Origin: Acinetobacter sp. NIPH 298
Lineage (GTDB): Bacteria; Pseudomonadota; Gammaproteobacteria; Pseudomonadales; Moraxellaceae
DNA: 64,000 nt
Assembly (NCBI RefSeq): GCF_000369505.1
Contig: NZ_KB850055.1
Coordinates: forward strand, 1,979,513-2,043,512
Direction of reading: 5' to 3'
Position numbers and translations under genes: made by a program. Each line of letters starts with the position of its first letter. The first letter of the stretch is position 1. Shown piece by piece: positions 10,558-18,066 of the stretch. Under the pieces are notes generated by a model, which did no database searches, was not told the DNA's origin, and was given only the letters and a program-made list of their open reading frames with translations.

Positions 10558-11451
10558 AATTTGTTGTAATGCAGACTCAAGATCAGGATAACTAAATTCA
10601 AACCCATGCGCTAATAACGCACTTGGTTGTACATATTGCCCATTTAAAATCAATTGCGACTGTTCACCTAAGCTCCATTCAAAGATACATTTTGGCATCC
10701 GCATAAATGGTTTACGCTTTAAAACGTTGGCTGCAATACGGGCAAATCGCTGTTGATTGGATTGTTCAGGAGCAACAAGATTATAAACCTTTTGCGAGCT
10801 TTCCAAGGTCAATAAAAACAACATGGCGCGCAGCACATCCTGAATATGAATCCATACTACGGGTTGTAATCCTGTACCAATTTTACTGACCATATTCAAT
10901 TTAATAGGCAAAAGCATCTGCGGTAAGATCCCACCATCACCCGCAAAAACCACACCTAAACGAATGATCTTGGTATTTTGATTAGAAAATTTTAATGCGG
11001 CCTGTTCCCAGGCTTGGCATAGTTCTGACATAAAAATATCGTGTGGAGGCGAATTTTCATCGCACACTGTCGCCCATTGTTCAGTCGGATCAATCCCGTA
11101 ATAACCAATCGCTGAACCTGAAATAATACATTTAGGATAAATCTGTTTACGCTCTAACCATTCATAGAGCTTTTCTGTCGTACTGACTCGGCTTTCTATG
11201 AGTTGCCTTTTTCGTTGTTCGCTCCAGCGTTTCTGCCCAATACTTTCACCAGCGAGATTAATCACATAGTCTATTTCAACGCACTGGATCTGCTCTAAAT
11301 CATTCACCCAAGTTAAATGCGGATGTTGAGATGCGTTTTGTTTTTGTCGAGTTAAGGCAATAACTTGATATTGTTGTTCTAACAGAAACGGTAAAAGATG
11401 AGAGCCGATGAAACCACTCGCACCAGTTACCAGTACAGTCAATTTTTGCAT
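10543..11451 (-). CDS. TIGR01777-family NAD-dependent epimerase (SDR39U1/YfcH-like)
   Basis: About 302 residues from the ATG at 11451, which is preceded by AGG; an in-frame ATG at 11466 is possible but has no better site. The Rossmann motif TGASGFIGSHLLPFL near the N-terminus, the segment VINLAGESIGQKRW, and the YYG at the SDR tyrosine position (SGSAIGYYG) identify the TIGR01777 branch, followed by the C-terminal DUF1731 region with FEWSLGEQSQLILNGQ. The biochemical role of this family is not firmly known. The gene ends inside the 3' end of thiO (15-base convergent overlap). Confidence 0.85.
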   Translation of the reverse strand: MQKLTVLVTGASGFIGSHLLPFLLEQQYQVIALTRQKQNASQHPHLTWVNDLEQIQCVEIDYVINLAGESIGQKRWSEQRKRQLIESRVSTTEKLYEWLERKQIYPKCIISGSAIGYYGIDPTEQWATVCDENSPPHDIFMSELCQAWEQAALKFSNQNTKIIRLGVVFAGDGGILPQMLLPIKLNMVSKIGTGLQPVVWIHIQDVLRAMLFLLTLESSQKVYNLVAPEQSNQQRFARIAANVLKRKPFMRMPKCIFEWSLGEQSQLILNGQYVQPSALLAHGFEFSYPDLESALQQILRRD

Positions 11452-11525
11452 GATGCTACCTATCAAAAATGATATGTATAAGTAGCTATAACAGAATAAA
11501 AATGAATTACAAGATGACTTTGAAA

Positions 11526-11978
11526 CTATCCAAACATCTTATGCGCCATTCGCTGTGCCTGCTTGCCATAAAACCAATAAGTAATTAAGAATAATGGAAT
11601 CGCCAGCATCAACCACATCGCGAGTACAGTCAGCAAGAATTTAGGTTGTTGTAAATATAAGAGGAAGTTCTGCCAAACTTCAGGATCTTTACGAGCAAAG
11701 ATAAATAGCCCCAACAATAAGCCCAATACATTATATCCCCAAAAAATTAGGGTAAATGCGAGTGTTAAACGTTTTTTCTCTTGGACGCTTGGTGCACGTT
11801 GTTGTTGTTTTAAAAATTTGAATAATACAAAGATGATCGCAATCAGATAAGGCAGTGCGGTGAGGATACCGCCGATACTATTTGGTAAAATCGCAGCCAG
11901 TACACCAGCCAACAAAGTCGAAATGAGACAAATGATAAAAAACCATAAATAATACAAACGCAATGAAATCATAAACAT
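11526..11978 (-). CDS. Small four-helix membrane protein, function unknown
   Basis: About 150 residues from the ATG at 11978; a longer reading needs a TTG at 12005. There are four clear hydrophobic segments (about residues 5-27, 31-52, 75-97 and 118-141) joined by short charged loops, with a basic end QAQRMAHKM. It resembles a conserved Acinetobacter family of unknown function (possibly the one named ABZJ_00895 family; recalled, not checked). It reads in the same direction as the epimerase gene, 75 bases away, and may share its transcript. Confidence 0.7.
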   Translation of the reverse strand: MFMISLRLYYLWFFIICLISTLLAGVLAAILPNSIGGILTALPYLIAIIFVLFKFLKQQQRAPSVQEKKRLTLAFTLIFWGYNVLGLLLGLFIFARKDPEVWQNFLLYLQQPKFLLTVLAMWLMLAIPLFLITYWFYGKQAQRMAHKMFG

Positions 11979-12080
11979 ATACCCAATTAGATCGACCTTG
12001 ATCAATGATTATAGATTTTTTTCACTTTTTTTTCATTTTTATGTCAACCAATCTACATCTAGTCTCGTTATATAGAGTAC

Positions 12081-12237
12081 AAGGTCGCAGCAACCGAAGC
12101 TACATTGCACGGCATCCGCAACGTTTTCGGTGACCTTTCATTATGACTTTTCCTCTTCGGAATTGGTTTTGTTAGCAGCCAAAACTTATGATGAAGATTT
12201 GACCGACGATTTACCATCACTCGAATCGTCGGTTTTT
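12081..12237 (+). ncRNA. Candidate structured small RNA with its own promoter -10 and terminator
   Basis: A -10-like TATATA (12069-12074) would start a transcript near 12081. The first 57 bases fold as nested helices: AAGGTC (12081-12086) with GACCTT (12132-12137), ACCGAA (12093-12098) with TTCGGT (12126-12131), and TTGC (12105-12108) with GCAA (12118-12121). A second hairpin pairs GTTTTG (12166-12171) with CAAAAC (12180-12185). The end is a strong terminator, ACCGACGATT/AATCGTCGGT with a T-run at 12233-12237. No convincing -35 and no open frame were seen. Family not recognised; target unknown. Confidence 0.6.
12202..12237 (+). terminator. Terminator of the sRNA candidate
   Basis: Perfect 10-bp stem ACCGACGATT (12202-12211) and AATCGTCGGT (12224-12233), 12-base loop, then a T-run. 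There is no coding gene on the plus strand upstream for it to serve, which is the main support for an RNA gene here. Confidence 0.88.
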
Positions 12238-12470
12238 ATTTGCCTAAAACTTGTGTTTTAAATGCCGCCTGCTCTACAAGTCATGGTGTATTCGCTAATT
12301 TAATTACATTCATTTTCAATACGTTTATCTCAAAATGATTAAACGAATAAAATTTGTATTTCCAGTCAAGGGATGTATTCCAATAAAGCATACTTACATA
12401 AATCTTTATGTCCAGATCACCCAATCTATTTAGAATAATTCAAAGACAATAAAGACAAAGGAATAAATGG

Positions 12471-12848
12471 ATGAACGCTATTATTTATTTTGAAATCCAA
12501 TCTTCAAACCCGTAACGTGATACCACTTTTTATGCGTCGGCTTTTGGCTGGAAGTTTGAAAAAGTAGAGGATTTGCCAATTGAATACTATCGCATAGAAA
12601 CTGACGGCATTCACGGTGGTTTATTACAGCGCCCTGTTGCAACCCCACCGACTGAGTGTGGTACCAATGCCTATACCTGCACCATAGAAGTTGCAAACTT
12701 CGATGAAACAGCCGCTAAAATTTTAAGCCTAGGAGGTATTGTGGCAATGGATAAATTTGCCATTCCAAATCGTTGCTGGCAGGGCTATTTCCTCGATTTA
12801 GATAATAATGTTTTTGGGATTTGTGAAATGGATGAAAAAGCTATATAA
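12471..12848 (+). pseudogene. VOC/glyoxalase-family gene interrupted by an in-frame stop
   Basis: From the ATG at 12471 (behind AAAGG) the frame reads MNAIIYFEIQSSNP, then TAA at 12513-12515, then continues in the same frame with RDTTFYASAFGWKFEKVED to a stop at 12848. Fused, this is a complete single-domain VOC protein of about 125 residues (beta-alpha-beta-beta-beta repeats, end GYFLDLDNNVFGI). The expected residue at the stop is Glu (motif NPERDTTFY), so one G-to-T change of GAA to TAA explains it. No frameshift is needed. The downstream part could be re-initiated from TTG 12573, but it would lack the first strand and helix. Confidence 0.8.
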
Positions 12849-12885
12849 AATAGACCATTGAATTCAATCTTATTGAGATTTAACT

Positions 12886-13281
12886 ATGCCTTTTCCCATA
12901 GAGGAAGAATATATTTTAGCTACGGAAAAAGAGCTGAATCTCGTTTTCCCCCAATCATTTAAAAATAAGATGCTTGAGGAAAATGGTGGTGATGTTTTTA
13001 TCGCAGAAGATTACTGGCAAATTTTCCCATTTTTTGATCAATCCAATCAAAAACGAAAAATCCGTACTTGTAATCATCTTTTGCATGAAACAAAACTTGC
13101 GAGACAGTGGGTCGGTTTTCCTGAACTTGCCATTGCTATCGCTCGTAATGGGTGCGGAGATTATTTAATTTTTCTTCCCTATGATCACACACCACAAACA
13201 CTTTCAGATGCTGTCTACATTTGGTTTCATGGTACTAATGAAATACAGCAAGTTGCTTCAGATTTTAAGCAATTGTACTAA
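12886..13281 (+). CDS. SMI1/KNR4 (SUKH) domain protein
   Basis: 131 residues with the SUKH fold pattern: N-terminal helix EEEYILATEKELNLVFPQSFK, then LEENGGDVF, the aromatic strand YWQIFPFFD, and the late motif IARNGCGDYLIFLP before an acidic/aromatic strand. SUKH proteins often serve as immunity proteins against secreted nuclease or deaminase toxins, and others have unknown cellular roles. No toxin, VgrG or Rhs gene is adjacent, so the role is open. It begins 37 bases after the broken VOC gene. Confidence 0.75.
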   Translation: MPFPIEEEYILATEKELNLVFPQSFKNKMLEENGGDVFIAEDYWQIFPFFDQSNQKRKIRTCNHLLHETKLARQWVGFPELAIAIARNGCGDYLIFLPYDHTPQTLSDAVYIWFHGTNEIQQVASDFKQLY

Positions 13282-13345
13282 TCAAATTTTAAACTTGAAT
13301 CAACTTAAAAGATATTCTTTTGATTGATAGATAACACCTCGAGAC

Positions 13346-14128
13346 TTATTGCCCCTTAAACTGCGGCGGACGCTTTTCTAGCATGGCACGTATACCCTCT
13401 TGAGCATCCTCAGATTCAAATAATGGTTTAAGGTAATTATCCATTTTCTGAAATGCAACAGTTTGCCCTAGCGTCACAGCATCCGTTGCCGAAGCCAGTA
13501 AAGCTTGTACAGCAAGAGGCGCAGCAATACAGATTTCTTGAGCAATTTCTATGGCACGATCAAGTTGTTTACCTTGTTCAACGACCTCAGAAACAAGATT
13601 CAATTCATTTGCTGTCTGACTATCAAACGTTTTACCTGTTAATAAATATGGCATGGCTTTTTGCCAGCCTGCGGCCTGCACAAAGCGTACCGTTGCCCCA
13701 CCAAAAGGCATGATACCTCGCTGTACTTCGAGCTGACCAAACACGGTATCATCACTGGCAATCACCACATCAGCATTGAGCATCAATTCTACCCCTGCGG
13801 TATAGCAGATTCCTTGTACAGCAACCACTACAGGTTTAGTTCTGTGCCGACCGCCAACGCCCCAAGGATTAATTTGACCTTCCTGAAAATTAAAAATTCC
13901 CTCTGAAATTTTTGACTGTAGCTCAACAAGGTCTAAGCCCGCTGTGAAATGATCACCATGAGCAAAAATCACGGCGCAACGCAATTCAGGATCATCTTCA
14001 TATTCCGTCAAAGCTTGGGACAAAGCTGAAATCATATGGCTATCAAAAGCATTGCGTTTGGGGACTCGGTCTAACCCAATCAACATGATATGATCAATTA
14101 TTTCGCGGCTTACTTTACCTAAGCTCAT
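13346..14128 (-). CDS. Enoyl-CoA hydratase/isomerase (crotonase) family protein
   Basis: 260 residues, single crotonase domain. The oxyanion and first catalytic segment reads GICYTAGVELMLNADV, with a Glu at the position of the first hydratase glutamate, and FGQLEVQRGIMPFGG holds the second Glu, so a hydratase reaction is possible. The CoA-binding region GDHFTAGLDL is present. The C-terminal end RPPQFKGQ is typical. No other beta-oxidation gene is nearby and the substrate cannot be deduced. Confidence 0.85.
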   Translation of the reverse strand: MSLGKVSREIIDHIMLIGLDRVPKRNAFDSHMISALSQALTEYEDDPELRCAVIFAHGDHFTAGLDLVELQSKISEGIFNFQEGQINPWGVGGRHRTKPVVVAVQGICYTAGVELMLNADVVIASDDTVFGQLEVQRGIMPFGGATVRFVQAAGWQKAMPYLLTGKTFDSQTANELNLVSEVVEQGKQLDRAIEIAQEICIAAPLAVQALLASATDAVTLGQTVAFQKMDNYLKPLFESEDAQEGIRAMLEKRPPQFKGQ

Positions 14129-14599
14129 TTTCTATTTCCTCTTTTTTTAAATAGACTTCTTTCATACATGCCCTTGCGGAACTTCAATCGTTCCTCATTC
14201 TCCGATCAGAGAAATACAAAGAAGGTGTAAATAATTAAAGCGTCGAATCATCATTTAAATATCAAACTAGAGGATCGTTTAAAGACAATCAATGATCATC
14301 TTGTACAGTATTTTTTCTTCAATATTTAGTGATTGCAGATGATATTTTTAAAGTGATCCATCCCAGTTCATAAGCACGAAACCACTATAAAAATTCTTTT
14401 GGCTTCGTGTTTTGTATTTTTTGTTGATTTGTACTATCTGGTTTTTGACGATAGTATGTTCAATATGAACAAAATTATGTCGACCCAAGCACATTCCTAT
14501 TCATACCGATTCAAACGAAATATCATTTATCAATGATGTTATATAAACCCTCGATCGACTTAGAAATTAAAGAAAAATATCGAATTAGCAAGGTTTTAT
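14129..14599. promoter_or_regulatory. Intergenic region upstream of betT with a 13-base palindrome
   Basis: 471 bases between the divergent crotonase and betT genes. GTTCA-ATA-TGAAC (14458-14470) is a perfect 5+5 palindrome about 130 bases before the betT start, just after a TTGACG hexamer (14445-14450). It may be an operator. The half-site GTTCAAT resembles what I recall of BetI sites, which is weak evidence. No other feature was seen. Confidence 0.35.
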
Positions 14600-16639
14600 A
14601 TGACATTTACTGAAACGAAAGGTTTTTTTAGAACCGCAATTTTATTTCCTGTATTTATCCCAACCATCATCGTCATTGTGTTGGTTCTTCTCGGCACCAT
14701 CAGCAATCCAGAATTAGCAGGGCAGTTTTTCTCTCAAGTTCTCAATTATGTGACCAACACCTTTGGTTGGTTTTACATGCTCGCAGTCGCCACATTTCTC
14801 ATTTTTATTGTCGGGATTGCGATGAGTAACTGGGGAAATATCAAGTTAGGCCCAGATCATGCTGAACCTGAGTATAGTTTCTTGTCGTGGTTTGCCATGC
14901 TCTTTTCAGCTGGTTACGGCATCGCATTGCTCTTTTTTGGCGTTGCAGAGCCCGTTTTACATTTTAGTGCCCCGCCTCAAGGCGCTCCAGGAACGATTGA
15001 AGCTGCAAAACAAGCGATGCAGATTTCATATTTCCACTGGGGATTTCATATCTGGGCTATCTATGGTGTGGTCGGATTGTCACTCGCTTATTTTACTTTT
15101 CGACATGGGCTACCACTTGCCATGCGCTCCACACTGTTCCCATTTATTGGAAATAGAATAAATGGCTGGATGGGACATACTGTTGATACCTTTGCAGTTT
15201 TAGGGACTTTATTTGGTATTGCAACCACGCTAGGGTTATCTGTCACTCAGATCAATACAGGTGTAAATTACTTATTCCCCTCTATTCCTATCAGTATCCC
15301 TGTACAAATTGCGACCATTTTAATTATTACCTTACTAGCCACATTTTCAGTCGTCGCAGGCATGGATAAAGGTATTAAACGACTATCGGTCATCAATATT
15401 GGGCTCGCAGTTGCACTGATGCTTTTTGTGTTTATCGTCGGACCAACCTTATTTATTTTACAAACCTTTGTAGAAAATACAGGAAGTTATCTCAGCAACC
15501 TCGTCGAGAGAACTTTTAGTTTACAAGCCTATACTGCAAATGACTGGATTGGTAACTGGACTTTATTCATCTTTGGGTGGACGATTTCTTGGGCACCATT
15601 TGTGGGGATCTTTATTGCGAAAATTAGTCGCGGGCGAACCATTCGACAGTTCATCGTGGGTATCATGCTCATTCCGACCATTTTTACTTTTTTATGGTTC
15701 TCTGTGTTCGGGGATACAGCACTACATTTAATTTTAGTCGAAGGTTACCAATCTCTCGTTCAAGATGTGCAGCAAGACAAAGCCATTGCATTGTTTAAGT
15801 TATATGAGCACTTACCACTCACCTCATTGTTGTCCGTTTTGAGTGTAATCCTCATTATTACTTTTTTCGTTACCTCTGCGGACTCTGGAGCATTGGTTAT
15901 TGACTCATTGACCTCAGGTGGCGTAACCGATACCCCGATATGGCAACGTGTATTTTGGACCACAACACAAGGTCTCATTGCTTCAGGCTTATTACTTGCA
16001 GGTGGACTTTCAGCCCTACAAACTGCATCGATCGTGAGTGCATTACCTTTTACCATTATTATGTTAATCGCCATCATCGGGTTGTGCAAAGCACTGGCGA
16101 TCGAACAACATCGAAATACCAGTTTGACCCATCATCAACCTTCACAGCATAACGCACAAAAAAATGATGATACTGAAACTTTAATACAAAGGCGTCTCAA
16201 CTATTTAGTGGCCTTTCCAACCCAAGAACAAGTCAGAGAGTTTATTGCATCTACCGCGTATCAAAGTATCGAGGCAGTGAAACAAGGCTTCCAAGAAAAA
16301 GATTGGCCATTTGAAGTGACCTATGATGAGGTAAATGCTCGGGTACAGCTTAAATTATCAGAACCCAATAATGTTGAGTTTATCTACGAAATACGAATGT
16401 GTGAATACAGCACACCAAGCTATATGAAAGAGCTGAAGCGTAAGGAATATGCTGACCAAGAAAAATATTATAGAGCAGAAGTTTTCTTACTTCGTGGAGG
16501 TCGAGCTTATGATGTATACGGCTTCGATCAAAGCTCACTCATCAATGATATTTTAAATCAGTTTGAAAAATACCTTCACTTCTTACATATTTCGCCTAAA
16601 ACATTACCATGGAAAATGGAGAATGACTTTCATCATTAA
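14600..16639 (+). CDS. betT: BCCT-family choline transporter, BetT type
   Basis: A 679-residue betaine/choline/carnitine transporter, the same length as E. coli BetT (677). Twelve membrane segments fill about residues 10-505. The signature region of helix 8 reads WTLFIFGWTISWAPFVGIFIAKISRGRTIRQF, and the glycine-containing start of the transport path is seen near MLFSAGYGIALLFFGVAEP. The C-terminal cytosolic domain of about 150 residues, ending in EKYLHFLHISPKTLPW, matches BetT and is linked to osmotic control in that group. BetT is a proton-coupled choline importer feeding glycine betaine synthesis; betA, betB and betI are not in the window. The ATG follows AAGG. Confidence 0.88.
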   Translation: MTFTETKGFFRTAILFPVFIPTIIVIVLVLLGTISNPELAGQFFSQVLNYVTNTFGWFYMLAVATFLIFIVGIAMSNWGNIKLGPDHAEPEYSFLSWFAMLFSAGYGIALLFFGVAEPVLHFSAPPQGAPGTIEAAKQAMQISYFHWGFHIWAIYGVVGLSLAYFTFRHGLPLAMRSTLFPFIGNRINGWMGHTVDTFAVLGTLFGIATTLGLSVTQINTGVNYLFPSIPISIPVQIATILIITLLATFSVVAGMDKGIKRLSVINIGLAVALMLFVFIVGPTLFILQTFVENTGSYLSNLVERTFSLQAYTANDWIGNWTLFIFGWTISWAPFVGIFIAKISRGRTIRQFIVGIMLIPTIFTFLWFSVFGDTALHLILVEGYQSLVQDVQQDKAIALFKLYEHLPLTSLLSVLSVILIITFFVTSADSGALVIDSLTSGGVTDTPIWQRVFWTTTQGLIASGLLLAGGLSALQTASIVSALPFTIIMLIAIIGLCKALAIEQHRNTSLTHHQPSQHNAQKNDDTETLIQRRLNYLVAFPTQEQVREFIASTAYQSIEAVKQGFQEKDWPFEVTYDEVNARVQLKLSEPNNVEFIYEIRMCEYSTPSYMKELKRKEYADQEKYYRAEVFLLRGGRAYDVYGFDQSSLINDILNQFEKYLHFLHISPKTLPWKMENDFHH

Positions 16640-16665
16640 TTCATAACGCTATAGCGAGATTATAA

Positions 16666-16697
16666 GTTCAGCAAAGCATTTCGATGCTTTGCTGAAC
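16666..16697. repeat. Perfect 14-bp hairpin with TTCG loop between betT and sbcD
   Basis: GTTCAGCAAAGCAT (16666-16679), TTCG, ATGCTTTGCTGAAC (16684-16697). The stem is perfect and closed by an extra-stable UUCG-type loop, but no T-run follows on either strand. It may act as a 3' stabiliser or attenuator for betT rather than a classical terminator. Confidence 0.8.
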
Positions 16698-16806
16698 GAT
16701 CTTCAATCAATTTAAGCGTACTTGTTGCATTCAAATAACGCCATTCCATTTTCTAGCTGTAAATTATGCTACCTTATTCCTATTCAAAACTGGGACTTTC
16801 CATTTC

Positions 16807-18057
16807 ATGACTGTGCGTTTTTTTCATACTTCCGATTGGCATTTGGGGCAGTTTTTTTATAACCATTCCCGCCATTACGAACATGAACAGTTTTTGACAT
16901 GGTTACTCGAACAAATCAAGGTAAAACAACCACATGCTTTGCTGATCGCAGGTGACATTTTTGATGTGATCAATCCAAGCTCACAAGCACAAAAACAACT
17001 CTATCAATTCCTAGCCGATGCTCATGACATTGCTCCACACATGCAAACCTTGATGATCGCAGGTAATCACGATTCAGGTTATCGCATCGAACAAGTAGAG
17101 CCTCTTTTAGAAAAATACAATGCCAAAACAGTCGGTGTGATTCGTTGGAATGATGACCGAACACTTGATCTAGAACGTTTAATCTTACCGATCTATGATG
17201 AACAGAAACAGATTGTGGCATGGTGCATTGCCCTGCCATTTTTACGATCAGCCGAAATTACAGGTTTTAATGAACATACCACGGAGAGCCAAAGTGCGAT
17301 TGCCTATTTACATCAACAATTGATCGCTGAGGCAAAACACAGAAAAACCGATGATCAAGCCCTCATCCTGATGTCCCATGCACATATGCAAGGCGGCGAA
17401 ACTTCAGATTCAGAACGACCAATTATCATTGGCAATGAAGAAGCACTTTCCACCACGCTATTTGATGATGTGATTGATTATGTGGCTTTAGGTCATCTGC
17501 ATAAACCACAAAAAGTACAACATTCGCATATCCGTTATAGTGGCTCACCGATTCCACTGTCATTTAGTGAAATCAACTATAAACACCAAGTGGTTGAGGT
17601 CACCATTGATCCAGAAAAAGACCAAAATAAATTTGAATTTGAAGCCATCGCAATTCCTCGCTCTATTCAATTACACAAAATAAAAGGCGAACTGAATGAG
17701 GTGATGCAACGTCTAAAAAATCTGCCCAATGACATCATCGAAAATCTCAACCACCGTGAATATGTCGATATTGAATATCACACGGCGACCCCTCCACAGC
17801 CAAATTTAAGACAACAATTTGAAGATGCCTTACCCAAAGATCGCTATCGTTTAGTGCGGATTTCAAGACAATACTTATCCAATGAAAATAATGCTGAGAT
17901 GAAGCAAAGTATTAGCCTTGAACCACCTACACCTGAAAAACTATTTCAGCAAATTTGGCAAAAAAAAGGTTATAGCGTTGATGATGACGTCAGCAAAGAC
18001 TTCCTAAGTTTGGTTGCCGAAGCACAAAAACAACTTGAAGATGATCACTGTAACTAA
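16807..18057 (+). CDS. sbcD: Exonuclease subunit SbcD (Mre11-like nuclease)
   Basis: 416 residues. Metallophosphoesterase motifs are in order: HTSDWHLGQ near residues 7-15, AGDIFDV near 49-55, AGNHDSG near 85-91, and the distal SHAHMQGG and ALGHLHKPQ histidines. With SbcC it forms the ATP-dependent complex that opens DNA hairpins and removes protein-blocked ends. sbcC starts 10 bases after the stop, so they are one operon. Confidence 0.95.
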   Translation: MTVRFFHTSDWHLGQFFYNHSRHYEHEQFLTWLLEQIKVKQPHALLIAGDIFDVINPSSQAQKQLYQFLADAHDIAPHMQTLMIAGNHDSGYRIEQVEPLLEKYNAKTVGVIRWNDDRTLDLERLILPIYDEQKQIVAWCIALPFLRSAEITGFNEHTTESQSAIAYLHQQLIAEAKHRKTDDQALILMSHAHMQGGETSDSERPIIIGNEEALSTTLFDDVIDYVALGHLHKPQKVQHSHIRYSGSPIPLSFSEINYKHQVVEVTIDPEKDQNKFEFEAIAIPRSIQLHKIKGELNEVMQRLKNLPNDIIENLNHREYVDIEYHTATPPQPNLRQQFEDALPKDRYRLVRISRQYLSNENNAEMKQSISLEPPTPEKLFQQIWQKKGYSVDDDVSKDFLSLVAEAQKQLEDDHCN

Positions 18058-18066
18058 AGAGCTGCC

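Larger units (their letters stand above)
12006..12470. other. Gap holding the sRNA candidate
   Basis: 465 bases without a protein gene. 12081-12237 is the structured RNA candidate listed separately. From 12241 to 12470 nothing was recognised except the AAAGG ribosome binding site of the broken glyoxalase gene at 12457-12461. Confidence 0.5.

Noticed and set aside
12081..12237. 6S RNA or Aar as the identity of the sRNA candidate
   Set aside because: The fold lacks the long bubble-bearing rod of 6S, and as far as I recall the Aar locus has different neighbours; identity left open.
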